Shown here: positions 1 to 8,242 of the stretch, piece after piece
Layout: each line of letters opens with the position of its first letter
Position numbering within the stretch: position 1 is the first letter of the stretch
From: Flavobacterium sp.
GTDB taxonomy: Bacteria; Bacteroidota; Bacteroidia; Flavobacteriales; Flavobacteriaceae
Length of the DNA: 64,000 nucleotides
NCBI RefSeq assembly: GCF_027531705.1
Contig: NZ_JAPZSP010000020.1
Span: 1-64,000, forward strand
Direction of reading: 5' to 3'
Notes under the pieces: model-generated
Seen by the model: the letters and a program-made list of their open reading frames with translations, nothing else
Told to the model about the DNA's origin: nothing
The model's database searches: none
Position numbers and translations under genes: made by a program

Positions 1-396
1 ATAAACGAACGTATAACTTTCAATGGAAAAGCGGGTGTGCCTGTTGGAGGTATTAATCAATCTGCTATTGTTGGAAATGTCGAAATACAATACCGAGTTA
101 ACGAAGATGGTACTTTGAATTTGAAGTTCTTTAACAGAGAAAACGATATTAATTATCTTGGTCAAAACATTGGCTACACACAAGGTTTCGGAATTTCGTA
201 TGAAGTTGATTTTGACACTTTTCAAGAACTACTTCACAAGATATTCAAAAACCAAAAGATTGAAAAAGAAAAACAATCTGAAAAAGAAGTTCCTGATTCT
301 GAAGTTCTACCAGAATTTATAAACTTTACTGATTCTTCCAAAAAGAAAAAAGAAACTACCGAACAAAAGAAAGAGTCGGCACCTCAAGAGGATTAA
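1..396 (+). CDS. TamB-like translocation/assembly module, C-terminal end (partial)
   Basis: The frame is open from base 1, so the gene begins before the window; about 131 residues are visible. The first 85 residues form an alternating beta-strand pattern, with the local strings NGKAG, GNVEIQYRV and GTLNLKFFNREN. This resembles the C-terminal DUF490/TamB domain, which helps insert outer-membrane proteins or move lipids across the periplasm. The last 40 residues are a charged Lys/Glu tail. An internal GTG at 37 is not taken as a start because the coding pattern continues upstream. Family assignment is by pattern recognition of the C-terminus only. The next gene, pfkA, is 136 bp away with an inverted repeat between, so the two are probably not one functional unit. 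Confidence 0.7.
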   Translation: MNERITFNGKAGVPVGGINQSAIVGNVEIQYRVNEDGTLNLKFFNRENDINYLGQNIGYTQGFGISYEVDFDTFQELLHKIFKNQKIEKEKQSEKEVPDSEVLPEFINFTDSSKKKKETTEQKKESAPQED

Positions 397-433
397 TTTT
401 TCATCTAAATAAGTAAAAATTAAAAACTTATCA

Positions 434-447
434 ACGAAAACGTTTGA
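434..447. promoter_or_regulatory. LacI-family-like operator half-match upstream of pfkA
   Basis: CGAAAACGTTTG at 435-446 matches 10 of 12 bases of the perfect palindrome GAAAACGTTTTC found before the GH32 gene at 50629-50640. AAAACGTTT-centred palindromes are typical of LacI/GalR-type operators. Regulation is inferred; no LacI-type gene lies in the window. Confidence 0.35.
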
Positions 448-479
448 ATTTACCATATTTTATCATATTGGTAAAATTC
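446..479. repeat. Inverted repeat between TamB-like gene and pfkA
   Basis: GAATTTACCA at 446-455 pairs with TGGTAAAATTC at 469-479, leaving an A/T-only centre. There is no U-run after either arm, so it is a weak terminator candidate. It could be a second operator or an mRNA-end hairpin. Confidence 0.45.
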
Positions 480-532
480 AGGTGCTTTATATGGTTATTC
501 TTTGCTAAATTTACATTTTAAAACATAAAAAT

Positions 533-1519
533 ATGTCAAAAACGATAAAAAAAATAGCTGTCCTAACATCTGGTGGTGACTCTCCAGGAATGAATGCTGC
601 TATTCGTTCTGTGGTTAGAACTTGTGCCTATTATAATGTTGATTGTGTTGGAATTTACAGAGGTTATCAAGGAATGATAGAAGGTGATTTTAAAGAAATG
701 GGACCACGTTCTGTACACAATATTATAAACAAAGGTGGAACAATTTTAAAATCAGCTCGTTCAAAAGAATTTATGACAGTTGAAGGTCGTGCAAAAGCAC
801 ACAAAAATTTAGTTGAAGCTGGAGTTGAAGCATTAGTAGTTATTGGTGGTGATGGTTCTTTCACAGGAGCAGAAGTTTTTAATAACGAATATAATTTTCC
901 AGTAATGGGAATTCCAGGAACTATCGATAATGATATTTTTGGAACAAGTCACACATTAGGTTACGATACTGCATTAAATACTGTTGTTGAATGTATTGAT
1001 AAAATTCGTGATACAGCAAGTTCTCATAACCGACTTTTCTTTGTGGAAGTTATGGGAAGAGATGCTGGTCACATTGCACTAAACGCAGGAATTGGAGCAG
1101 GAGCAGAGGAAATTCTTATTCCTGAAGAAGATTTAGGTTTAGAAAGACTTTTAGAATCATTAAGAAAAAGCAAATTATCTGGAAAATCTTCAAGTATCGT
1201 GGTTATTGCAGAAGGCGATAAAATAGGTAAAAACGTATTCGAATTAAAGGATTATGTTGAAGAAAATATGCCAGAATATGATGTTCGTGTTTCTGTATTA
1301 GGTCACATGCAACGTGGTGGCTCACCTTCATGTTATGATAGAGTTCTAGCATCAAGATTAGGAGTTAAAGCAGTTGAATCTATTTTAGAAGGAAAATCAA
1401 ATTTTATGGTTGGAATTCTTAATGATAAAGTTGCACTTACACCACTTGAACAAGCTATTAAAGGTCATTCAGAAATAGATCACGAATTAGTAAGAGTTTC
1501 TGATATAATGACAACATAG
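533..1519 (+). CDS. pfkA: 6-phosphofructokinase
   Basis: ATP-dependent phosphofructokinase, which phosphorylates fructose-6-phosphate to fructose-1,6-bisphosphate, the committed step of glycolysis. At 328 residues it has the usual bacterial length. The N-terminal LTSGGDSPGMNAAIRS segment is the ATP-binding loop. GIPGTIDND holds the catalytic Asp (D132) and the substrate-binding Thr. VMGRDAGH and LGHMQRGGSPS are the standard PfkA motifs for fructose-6-phosphate binding. The ATG is the first in frame after the gap, preceded by AAACATAAAAAT, an A-rich leader normal for this phylum. A TATTCTTTG string at 496-504 is a slightly long version of the TAnnTTTG promoter box. Glyceraldehyde-3-phosphate dehydrogenase follows 84 bp downstream, so the two glycolytic genes are likely co-expressed. 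Confidence 0.97.
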   Translation: MSKTIKKIAVLTSGGDSPGMNAAIRSVVRTCAYYNVDCVGIYRGYQGMIEGDFKEMGPRSVHNIINKGGTILKSARSKEFMTVEGRAKAHKNLVEAGVEALVVIGGDGSFTGAEVFNNEYNFPVMGIPGTIDNDIFGTSHTLGYDTALNTVVECIDKIRDTASSHNRLFFVEVMGRDAGHIALNAGIGAGAEEILIPEEDLGLERLLESLRKSKLSGKSSSIVVIAEGDKIGKNVFELKDYVEENMPEYDVRVSVLGHMQRGGSPSCYDRVLASRLGVKAVESILEGKSNFMVGILNDKVALTPLEQAIKGHSEIDHELVRVSDIMTT

Positions 1520-1522
1520 TTC

Positions 1523-1592
1523 AATATCAAAAATCAATTGCAATATCAAAAATCAAAATCAATTACAATATCAAATAATAATACAATATAAA
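1523..1592. repeat. Iterated CAATATCAAAAATCAA word between pfkA and gap
   Basis: The 84-bp gap is made of imperfect copies of a word near CAATATCAAAAATCAA (for example at 1523, 1540 and 1566). It is A/T rich with regularly spaced C. No hairpin or terminator is visible, so pfkA transcription may read through into gap. Confidence 0.6.
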
Positions 1593-1597
1593 AATAA

Positions 1598-2611
<1,014 letters not shown>

Positions 2612-2620
2612 TATATTTGA

Positions 2621-2654
2621 AATCCCGTTGCCTAACTAGTAACGGGATTTTTTC
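2621..2654 (+). terminator. Rho-independent terminator after gap
   Basis: AATCCCGTT (2621-2629) and AACGGGATT (2641-2649) form a perfect 9-bp stem with an 11-nt loop, followed by a T-run. It closes the pfkA-gap unit. Confidence 0.85.
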
Positions 2655-2696
2655 ACAAAAAAACTAAACAAACCAAATAATTAGCGTTAGTTCTAG

Positions 2697-2722
2697 TCAC
2701 TAATCACTAATTACTAATCACT
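2697..2722. repeat. Iterated CTAATCAC/CTAATTAC word before sugar kinase gene
   Basis: Three to four near-copies of an 8-base word (CTAATCAC, CTAATTAC, CTAATCAC) sit immediately before the kinase start. The same word series recurs at about 35632-35656 upstream of sucD. Confidence 0.6.
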
Positions 2723-2729
2723 TAACAAA

Positions 2730-3581
2730 ATGAAATTATTAGTTGATAGTGGTTCTACAAAAGCTGACTGGATAGCCATTGATGACAATGGAAAAGTCCT
2801 TTTTACCACACAAACATTGGGTTTAAATCCTGAAATTTTAAAAAAAGAAGATGTAATAAGCCGATTGGATGCAAAGTTTGATATTGAGCATAACAAAGAA
2901 AAAGCTACGCATCTTTTTTTCTACGGAGCAGGTTGTGGAACCGAAAGAATGAAAGATTTTTTAGCAGATGTTTTTAAAGAATATTTCCCAAATGCAGCAG
3001 TAGCTGTTCATGAAGATACTTATGCTGCTGTTTATGCAACAACTCCAAAAGGCGAACAAGCCATTGTTTGCATACTCGGAACAGGTTCTAATTGTAGCTT
3101 TTTTGACGGAACAGTTTTGCATCAAAAAGTACAATCGTTAGGTTACATTGCTATGGATGATGGTTCAGGAAATCGTTTTGGACGTTCATTGATTCGCGGA
3201 TATTATTTCAATAAAATGCCAAAAGATTTAGCCAAAGAATTTGAAGAAGAATACAATTTAGATGCCGATTATATCAAAGCTAATTTGTATAAAGAAGCCA
3301 ATCCAAATGCCTATTTAGCCACTTTTGCTAAGTTTATCATCAAAAATAAAGATACTGAATTTTGTAAAAAAATCATTTACAAAGAATTAAAGAAATTTGC
3401 TAAAAACTACATTATGCAATATGAAAATTGCAAAGAAGTTCCAGTACATTTTGTAGGTTCAATAGCTTTTTATTTGAAAGATGAATTAACAGAAATTCTA
3501 ACTGAATACGGAATTCAAATAGGAAACGTTTTAAGACGACCAATCGACGGATTAATCGCTTACCACGTTTTGAATAAATAA
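2730..3581 (+). CDS. BadF/BadG/BcrA/BcrD-type ATPase, N-acetylglucosamine kinase-like
   Basis: A member of the ASKHA sugar-kinase fold, probably phosphorylating an amino sugar such as N-acetylglucosamine. DSGSTKADW at the N-terminus is the phosphate-1 loop and LGTGSNCSFF (about residues 111-120) the phosphate-2 loop. VHFVGSIAFYLKDEL near residue 240 matches the adenosine region. The length of 283 residues fits bacterial NagK-like proteins. It is flanked by its own terminator at 3590 and sits between glycolytic genes, which fits sugar or peptidoglycan amino-sugar salvage. The exact substrate cannot be read from the sequence; 2-hydroxyacyl-dehydratase activases share the fold but normally carry a cysteine-ligated Fe-S cluster motif that I do not see here. 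Confidence 0.8.
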   Translation: MKLLVDSGSTKADWIAIDDNGKVLFTTQTLGLNPEILKKEDVISRLDAKFDIEHNKEKATHLFFYGAGCGTERMKDFLADVFKEYFPNAAVAVHEDTYAAVYATTPKGEQAIVCILGTGSNCSFFDGTVLHQKVQSLGYIAMDDGSGNRFGRSLIRGYYFNKMPKDLAKEFEEEYNLDADYIKANLYKEANPNAYLATFAKFIIKNKDTEFCKKIIYKELKKFAKNYIMQYENCKEVPVHFVGSIAFYLKDELTEILTEYGIQIGNVLRRPIDGLIAYHVLNK

Positions 3582-3589
3582 TAGAATAG

Positions 3590-3619
3590 AACCTGAAAAG
3601 AAATTTTCAGGTTTTTTTT
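3590..3619 (+). terminator. Rho-independent terminator after sugar kinase gene
   Basis: AACCTGAAAA (3590-3599), loop GAAA, TTTTCAGGTT (3604-3613), then a run of T. A perfect 10-bp stem with a stable tetraloop. Confidence 0.88.
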
Positions 3620-3630
3620 GCGATATTTGT

Positions 3631-3731
3631 GTCACCCTGAGCGCAGTCGAAGGGCTTTGATCATTAAAATTGAATAAACTTGATAAATAACTAATCAATT
3701 AAAAGAGGATTACTTCGTGCCTCGCAATGAC
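3631..3731. repeat. REP-like dispersed intergenic element abutting mgsA
   Basis: Two fragments stand out by their higher GC: GTCACCCTGAGCGCAGTCGA at 3631-3650 (continuing AGGGC), and a GATTACTTCGTGCCTCGCAA core around 3708-3727. From memory, both resemble short repeats scattered through flavobacterial genomes (CCCTGAGCGNAGTCGAAGGG and GCTTCGTGCCTCGCAATGAC types). The second ends three bases before the mgsA start codon. Confidence 0.6.
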
Positions 3732-3733
3732 TT

Positions 3734-4108
3734 ATGGAAATAGCAATAATTGCCCACGACGGAAAAAAAGCTGACATGGTTCAGTTTCTAGATAAAAATA
3801 AGCATATTCTTCACAAAGAAAACATCAAACTTATAGCCACTGGCACAACAGGCGGAAAAGCCGAAGCAGCTGGATTTAAAGTCAAAAAAATGCTTTCAGG
3901 ACCACAAGGTGGCGATGCACAAATAGCGGCTCGCGTAGCCGAAGGGAAAACAAAAATGGTCTTATTCTTCAAAGATCCCAACTCAAGCCATCCGCACGAA
4001 CCCGACATTAATATGTTAATAAGGATTTGTGATGTTCACAATGTACCATTAGCCACTAACGAAGCTACAGCACAATTGTTGCTTTTGGGAATTGATGAGA
4101 TGGAGTAG
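3734..4108 (+). CDS. mgsA: Methylglyoxal synthase
   Basis: Converts dihydroxyacetone phosphate to methylglyoxal and phosphate, an overflow bypass of lower glycolysis that relieves sugar-phosphate stress. The protein is 124 residues, short but within the family range. Family motifs seen in order: IAHDGKK near the N-terminus, ATGTTG for phosphate binding, SGPQGGDAQIAARV with the catalytic Asp, and FFKDPNSSHPHEPDI with the substrate-contacting His residues. ATNEATAQLLL closes the fold. The start has no recognisable ribosome-binding site, and the 5' leader is largely the REP-like element that ends three bases upstream. It is likely transcribed alone, since a strong terminator precedes it. Confidence 0.94.
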   Translation: MEIAIIAHDGKKADMVQFLDKNKHILHKENIKLIATGTTGGKAEAAGFKVKKMLSGPQGGDAQIAARVAEGKTKMVLFFKDPNSSHPHEPDINMLIRICDVHNVPLATNEATAQLLLLGIDEME

Positions 4109-4114
4109 GAGTTT

Positions 4115-4190
4115 TGTATATATAGCAAAATTTCAACGTTTTGTTGCTTTTCACAGCTTCTTATTTTGCTTACTAACATTCACATATACA
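4115..4190. repeat. Nested imperfect inverted repeat, attC-like
   Basis: Outer arms TGTATAT (4115-4121) and ATATACA (4184-4190) enclose inner arms AGCAAAAT (4124-4131) and ATTTTGCT (4163-4170). The paired arms and the adjacent ACTAAC string recall a folded integron-type recombination site, but no consensus core is clear. It lies just past mgsA and beside the DUF6624 gene. Confidence 0.35.
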
Positions 4191-4251
4191 ACAAAAAATT
4201 TAGTTTTAAAAATTGCATTCTATAAATAAATCCCAAGCTAGCCAGTGCGAG

Positions 4252-4277
4252 AAACAACTTTTAGTAGTTGTTTTTAT
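4252..4277 (+). terminator. Hairpin plus T-run before the DUF6624 stop codon
   Basis: AAACAACT (4252-4259), loop TTTAGT, AGTTGTTT (4266-4273), then T-rich sequence. Oriented to stop plus-strand transcription from mgsA before it enters the convergent DUF6624 gene. Confidence 0.6.
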
Positions 4278-4873
4278 TTAATCCAACCAACTTTTTTTTT
4301 CCAAAGATCAATTTCAATTTTTCTTTCATTAAGGTTTTTTGGTGCTTTTTGATTTTCATTTTTTGCTTGTTGTCTTATTTTTTGTGTTTGTTCTTCTATA
4401 GTGCATAATCCAATTTTTAATCTTCGAATGTTGACCTTCGAAAAATCATCACAAATATTTGGACTTAATTCACCATTTTCGTCCCAGTCAAATTGAGTTC
4501 CATATAATTGAGGTTTTCCCTCCAATACAGCTATTCTATCTGATAAATAAGCCAAATTTTTTTCGCAATTTTTATTTTCAACGCTTATATTCTCTAAAAG
4601 CTTCAAGCATTTTTTCATAAAATAAGGTTCACTAATAGAATGTTGTATTATTAGCCAAGCAGATTCATTTGCTTCAATTCCAACTTTTTCAATTGTAGGA
4701 AAACCGACCTTATCAATAATCTCATTAAGTTTTTTTGCATTGCTAATGTGAAGATTTTCCATTTCAACATCATAACCTTGAGAGAGTTTTTTTTTCTCAA
4801 TCAATTTTTCTCTTAATTCTAAGTCAGTATTTTTTAATTTGATTAAATCATTTGCAACTTTAGAATAATTCAT
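4274..4873 (-). CDS. DUF6624-like hypothetical protein
   Basis: A 199-residue cytoplasmic protein with no signal peptide. The centre holds a Trp/His-containing core (residues about 72-85, SAWLIIQHSISEPYF), then LAYLSDRIAVLEGKPQLYGTQ. This order (W..IQH, later AYL.DR and YGTQ) matches my recollection of the DUF6624 family, whose function is unknown. The first 45 residues are charged and probably helical. The gene is more AT rich than its neighbours, convergent with mgsA, and flanked by palindromic sequence on its 3' side. It may be an accessory gene acquired in a cassette-like manner. Confidence 0.65.
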   Translation of the reverse strand: MNYSKVANDLIKLKNTDLELREKLIEKKKLSQGYDVEMENLHISNAKKLNEIIDKVGFPTIEKVGIEANESAWLIIQHSISEPYFMKKCLKLLENISVENKNCEKNLAYLSDRIAVLEGKPQLYGTQFDWDENGELSPNICDDFSKVNIRRLKIGLCTIEEQTQKIRQQAKNENQKAPKNLNERKIEIDLWKKKVGWIK

Positions 4874-5015
4874 TTTATTGGAAAATTTTTAAGGTTATGA
4901 TGTGTAAAAAACAGTTACTAACTAACGTCTATTTACATAAACAACAATTGTAAATATAAAAAAATCCCAAAAAGTTTTCACTCTTAAGGATTACTATTTT
5001 TCTGTCAACGTTAAT

Positions 5016-5396
5016 TTACTTAACTGCTATCATTGAGATTTCAACATTCACGCCTTTTGGTAAGCCAGCTACTTGTACCGTTTCTCTTGCTGGTGCGGTT
5101 GACTCGTTAAAATAGCTTCCGTAAACACCGTTTATTTTGGCAAAGTCATTCATATCCATAATGAAAATGGTTGTTTTTACCACGTTTTCATATGTCATTT
5201 CGGCTGCTGCTAAAACCGCTTTCATGTTTTCCATTACTTGCTTGGTTTCGGTTTCAATATCATCAAGAACCAATTCCATTGTAGCAGGATTCAAGGCTAT
5301 TTGCCCAGAAGTATAAAGTGTATTTCCCACCAAAACCGCTTGGTTATAAGGACCAATAGGAGCAGGAGCATCGCTAGTAATTATTATTTTTTTCAT
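5016..5396 (-). CDS. ridA: RidA family reactive intermediate/imine deaminase
   Basis: Hydrolyses reactive enamine/imine intermediates released by PLP-dependent enzymes such as threonine dehydratase. The 126-residue length fits the trimeric RidA/YjgF/UK114 family. Motifs: APAPIGPYNQAV at the N-terminus, LYTSGQIALNP (substrate pocket), and the C-terminal APARETVQVAGLPKGVNVEI, whose Arg is the carboxylate-binding residue of active members. I chose the ATG at 5396; the frame can be extended by only two codons to a TTG. The gene lies 55 bp downstream of lptD on the same strand, separated by iterated A/T-rich words. Confidence 0.93.
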   Translation of the reverse strand: MKKIIITSDAPAPIGPYNQAVLVGNTLYTSGQIALNPATMELVLDDIETETKQVMENMKAVLAAAEMTYENVVKTTIFIMDMNDFAKINGVYGSYFNESTAPARETVQVAGLPKGVNVEISMIAVK

Positions 5397-5410
5397 GTGC
5401 AAATTGTTAT

Positions 5411-5450
5411 CTAAATTCTAAACTCAAATTTCTAAATTCTAAATTCTGAA
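5411..5450. repeat. Iterated CTAAATTCTAAA word between lptD and ridA
   Basis: The lptD-ridA gap is built from three to four imperfect copies of TCTAAATTCTAAA. No hairpin is apparent. It is another instance of the intergenic word-repeat pattern seen throughout the window. Confidence 0.6.
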
Positions 5451-5451
5451 A

Positions 5452-8106
5452 TTATCTCGGTTTATTTTTCTCCCACTTAATATCGCTAAGAACACCCGCT
5501 TTTATTCCAATAAAAAATCCCCAAAATGAGTTGTTTCCAAAAGGCGACCAGTTAAAATCCATTCGCCAACTCAATAAATCTCTTTCAAATCGAAGTTGGG
5601 TAAACGTAACACCTTTTTGTACAAAATCATAACCAGTAGAAGCTCCAATTTTCCATTTGGGCGACAAATCAGTATTCATAGAAACCATTAAAGAGTTTCC
5701 AGAAATTTTCTTTTCACGTCTATCATTGCTATAAGTCAGCTGATAGGCGAGTGTCATATCCCAAGGAATTACCGATTTGAAAAACCCTTTAAAGTTGTCT
5801 TCTTCGTCATCATCGTCGGTAAATTGGCTTTCTCGTCGGTCACTAAAATCGACATTCGTACCAAATAAGTCATCTTCTCGACCACCATTTCGCGCACCTT
5901 GTTTGTTTTTTTTCTTTTCATCTTCGCCACCTTTGCTTGAAAGTGAATAATTCAAAGTCATATTGGCACTTGTCATTCTAAACAAACTTCCACCATTATC
6001 AATATTAAACATGTTGATTGTTTTTCCAGAATTATCAAGCGCGTATGGGTTTAATGTCATTCCAAAATTAACGTTCATTTTGTCTTTAAATAATAATGTT
6101 CCGCCGCTAACTCTCAAAGGTGACCAACGCAACGAATCGGCAATTACATTATAACTAGTTTGAAAGTTAAGATTGTTAAGCAACATTATTTTTTTAGGTT
6201 CCGTTTTGGTACTGTCTTTATCAGTAACTTTTGCTTCAAAAGTATTGCTTAAACTAAATCCGAAACTATTGGATTTACTAATTCCTGGTGCTCCGTACAT
6301 TCCGCCTTCAAAACGGGTGTATTCTTTAATTTCCATACGACCACTTGCGTCAGAAGCATAAGTATCGTAATATTTTTCAAAACTTGGTGTATAACTATAT
6401 GATAAGTTTGGTTTCATGACATGACGAATCGACTTGATTTTTTTGTTTTCACCCAAATTAAATGTTCCGTAAACCGTTGTTCCAATACCTGTTGAATAGG
6501 AATAGGTTCTAAAAGCATCAAAACCATTAACAGTTGAAGTTATATCTTTATCTGAATTAGCATCATATTCTCTTTTAATAGTTTTCAAATACCAAATTTC
6601 TTCATAATTTACAGATGATGAAACGCTAAAATATTTCATAACCTTAAAGTTGGTACTCAACGGAATAGAGTGTTTCATACCAGTCATTGCTTCTTTAAAC
6701 ATTTCTGATTTAAAAAAGAATTCATCAGTTGTTTTAAAACGATTTTCGCCAAGCAAATTATATTGTAAATTGATATTTTTAAAAAATCCTTTTTTTGGTG
6801 CATCTTTTGGTGCAAATGGAAATATTCTGTCAACACTAACTTGAAGCGTTGGCAACGTCATATTTATTTCTTGCGATTGCGTGTTCTGGCTATGAGTAGC
6901 CGTTAACGACATATTAACTTGAGGAACAGAATTAAATGTTTTGGAATACGAAATAGATGAGCTTAATGTATTGTTCAACTGCGAACCAACATTTACTTGA
7001 TTAAGAGATTGTTGAAAATACTTGCTACTTCCTAAATTCACCGAAGCCGAGAATCTAGAATTCGGATTTGCTTTTCCATCTTGCGAATGTGACCATTGAA
7101 TATTATAAATTCTCGATTTTGAATAATTTGGAAAGCCGCGTTCTTCAAAAATTTGATTTTCAAAACGCACATTCACATTTCCTCTAAATTTATATCGTTT
7201 TGCATAACTCGATTCAAATCGCATGGCATAACTTCCATTGGTATAATAATCGCCAAGAATGGCTAAGTCGTACATATCGCCAAGTGCAAAATAATAACCT
7301 CCATTTTGCAACGCATAACCTTGAGCACGCGTATCATTAAAAGTTGGAATAATCAAACCCGAAACACTTTCGGTAGTCATTGGAAAAAAGGCAAAAGGTA
7401 AGGCAAGAGGTGTTGGTACATTGGCAATTACCATATTGGTCATACCTGTAACCACTTTTTTTCCGGGAACAAATTTTACTTTGTTAGTTTTAAAATAATA
7501 TTCTGGATCTTCAATATCTTTGGCAGTTGTAAATCGTGCACCTTTTAAGAAATAGACTGAGTCATTTTCTCTTTTTGAAATTTCTGCTTTTACTTTAAAT
7601 TCACCTTGATCGGTTCTAGAATTCCAAATTAATGCTTTTTTGGTTTTAAAATTGAATCTAATAGAATCGGGTTCTACAACATTTGCACCTTGTTTGAAAA
7701 CGGGTAATTGTGTATACTTTCCAGTTGAATCTTTTATTCTACCAGCATAAACTTCATCTTTTTCATAGTCTAAAACGATGATTCCCGACGTTAATTCGAT
7801 GTCTTGATAGTATAATTCAGCTTTATTATAAAGTGTAATTCTTTTCTTTTCTTGATCTATTTTTTCATAGTCAACTGCTTTTCTTTTGATTTTACTTTCT
7901 ATAACAGACTTCTTTTTTTTGACAGAATCTGTCTTGGTAGAATCTTTTTCGGTAAGTAAACTTGGTATTGAAATATGAGTGCTATCTGCTTGTTTATTAG
8001 CAGGTATAGTCAAGGTTTTATTGCCAATTTCTTGTGAATAACTTTTGGATATTCCAATTGTTAGGAAAATTGCTGATAAAACGATATTAAATAAGTTTGT
8101 GCGCAA
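5452..8106 (-). CDS. lptD: LPS-assembly protein LptD (outer-membrane LPS translocon)
   Basis: Outer-membrane beta-barrel that inserts lipopolysaccharide into the outer leaflet. The 884-residue protein begins with a hydrophobic signal (residues 5-25, ending SYSQ). A Ser/Lys-rich linker follows, then an OstA-like jellyroll region (about 75-200, including YNKAELYYQDIELTSG), then a long beta-strand-rich barrel to the C-terminus. The start is TTG: the next upstream codons contain no ATG, and the signal peptide begins here. Divergence from the amidase gene and nearby envelope genes fits. Bacteroidota LptD is distant from the enterobacterial protein, so the name rests on architecture and resemblance to flavobacterial 'putative LPS assembly protein LptD' entries. 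Confidence 0.8.
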   Translation of the reverse strand: MRTNLFNIVLSAIFLTIGISKSYSQEIGNKTLTIPANKQADSTHISIPSLLTEKDSTKTDSVKKKKSVIESKIKRKAVDYEKIDQEKKRITLYNKAELYYQDIELTSGIIVLDYEKDEVYAGRIKDSTGKYTQLPVFKQGANVVEPDSIRFNFKTKKALIWNSRTDQGEFKVKAEISKRENDSVYFLKGARFTTAKDIEDPEYYFKTNKVKFVPGKKVVTGMTNMVIANVPTPLALPFAFFPMTTESVSGLIIPTFNDTRAQGYALQNGGYYFALGDMYDLAILGDYYTNGSYAMRFESSYAKRYKFRGNVNVRFENQIFEERGFPNYSKSRIYNIQWSHSQDGKANPNSRFSASVNLGSSKYFQQSLNQVNVGSQLNNTLSSSISYSKTFNSVPQVNMSLTATHSQNTQSQEINMTLPTLQVSVDRIFPFAPKDAPKKGFFKNINLQYNLLGENRFKTTDEFFFKSEMFKEAMTGMKHSIPLSTNFKVMKYFSVSSSVNYEEIWYLKTIKREYDANSDKDITSTVNGFDAFRTYSYSTGIGTTVYGTFNLGENKKIKSIRHVMKPNLSYSYTPSFEKYYDTYASDASGRMEIKEYTRFEGGMYGAPGISKSNSFGFSLSNTFEAKVTDKDSTKTEPKKIMLLNNLNFQTSYNVIADSLRWSPLRVSGGTLLFKDKMNVNFGMTLNPYALDNSGKTINMFNIDNGGSLFRMTSANMTLNYSLSSKGGEDEKKKNKQGARNGGREDDLFGTNVDFSDRRESQFTDDDDEEDNFKGFFKSVIPWDMTLAYQLTYSNDRREKKISGNSLMVSMNTDLSPKWKIGASTGYDFVQKGVTFTQLRFERDLLSWRMDFNWSPFGNNSFWGFFIGIKAGVLSDIKWEKNKPR

Positions 8107-8242
8107 AGGTTTAAATACTATTTTTGTAAAAATATGGCGTAATTATTGATACGCCAAACATACGTATTAATTTTCGCCAAAAATAAACATTTATAAATTT
8201 TAAAACGATACGCTTTTTATAAAAATTAACTTTATTAGTTCT

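Noticed and set aside
446..479. Inverted repeat before pfkA as a terminator for the TamB-like gene
   Set aside because: No T-run follows and the centre is A/T only, so it was listed as a repeat instead.
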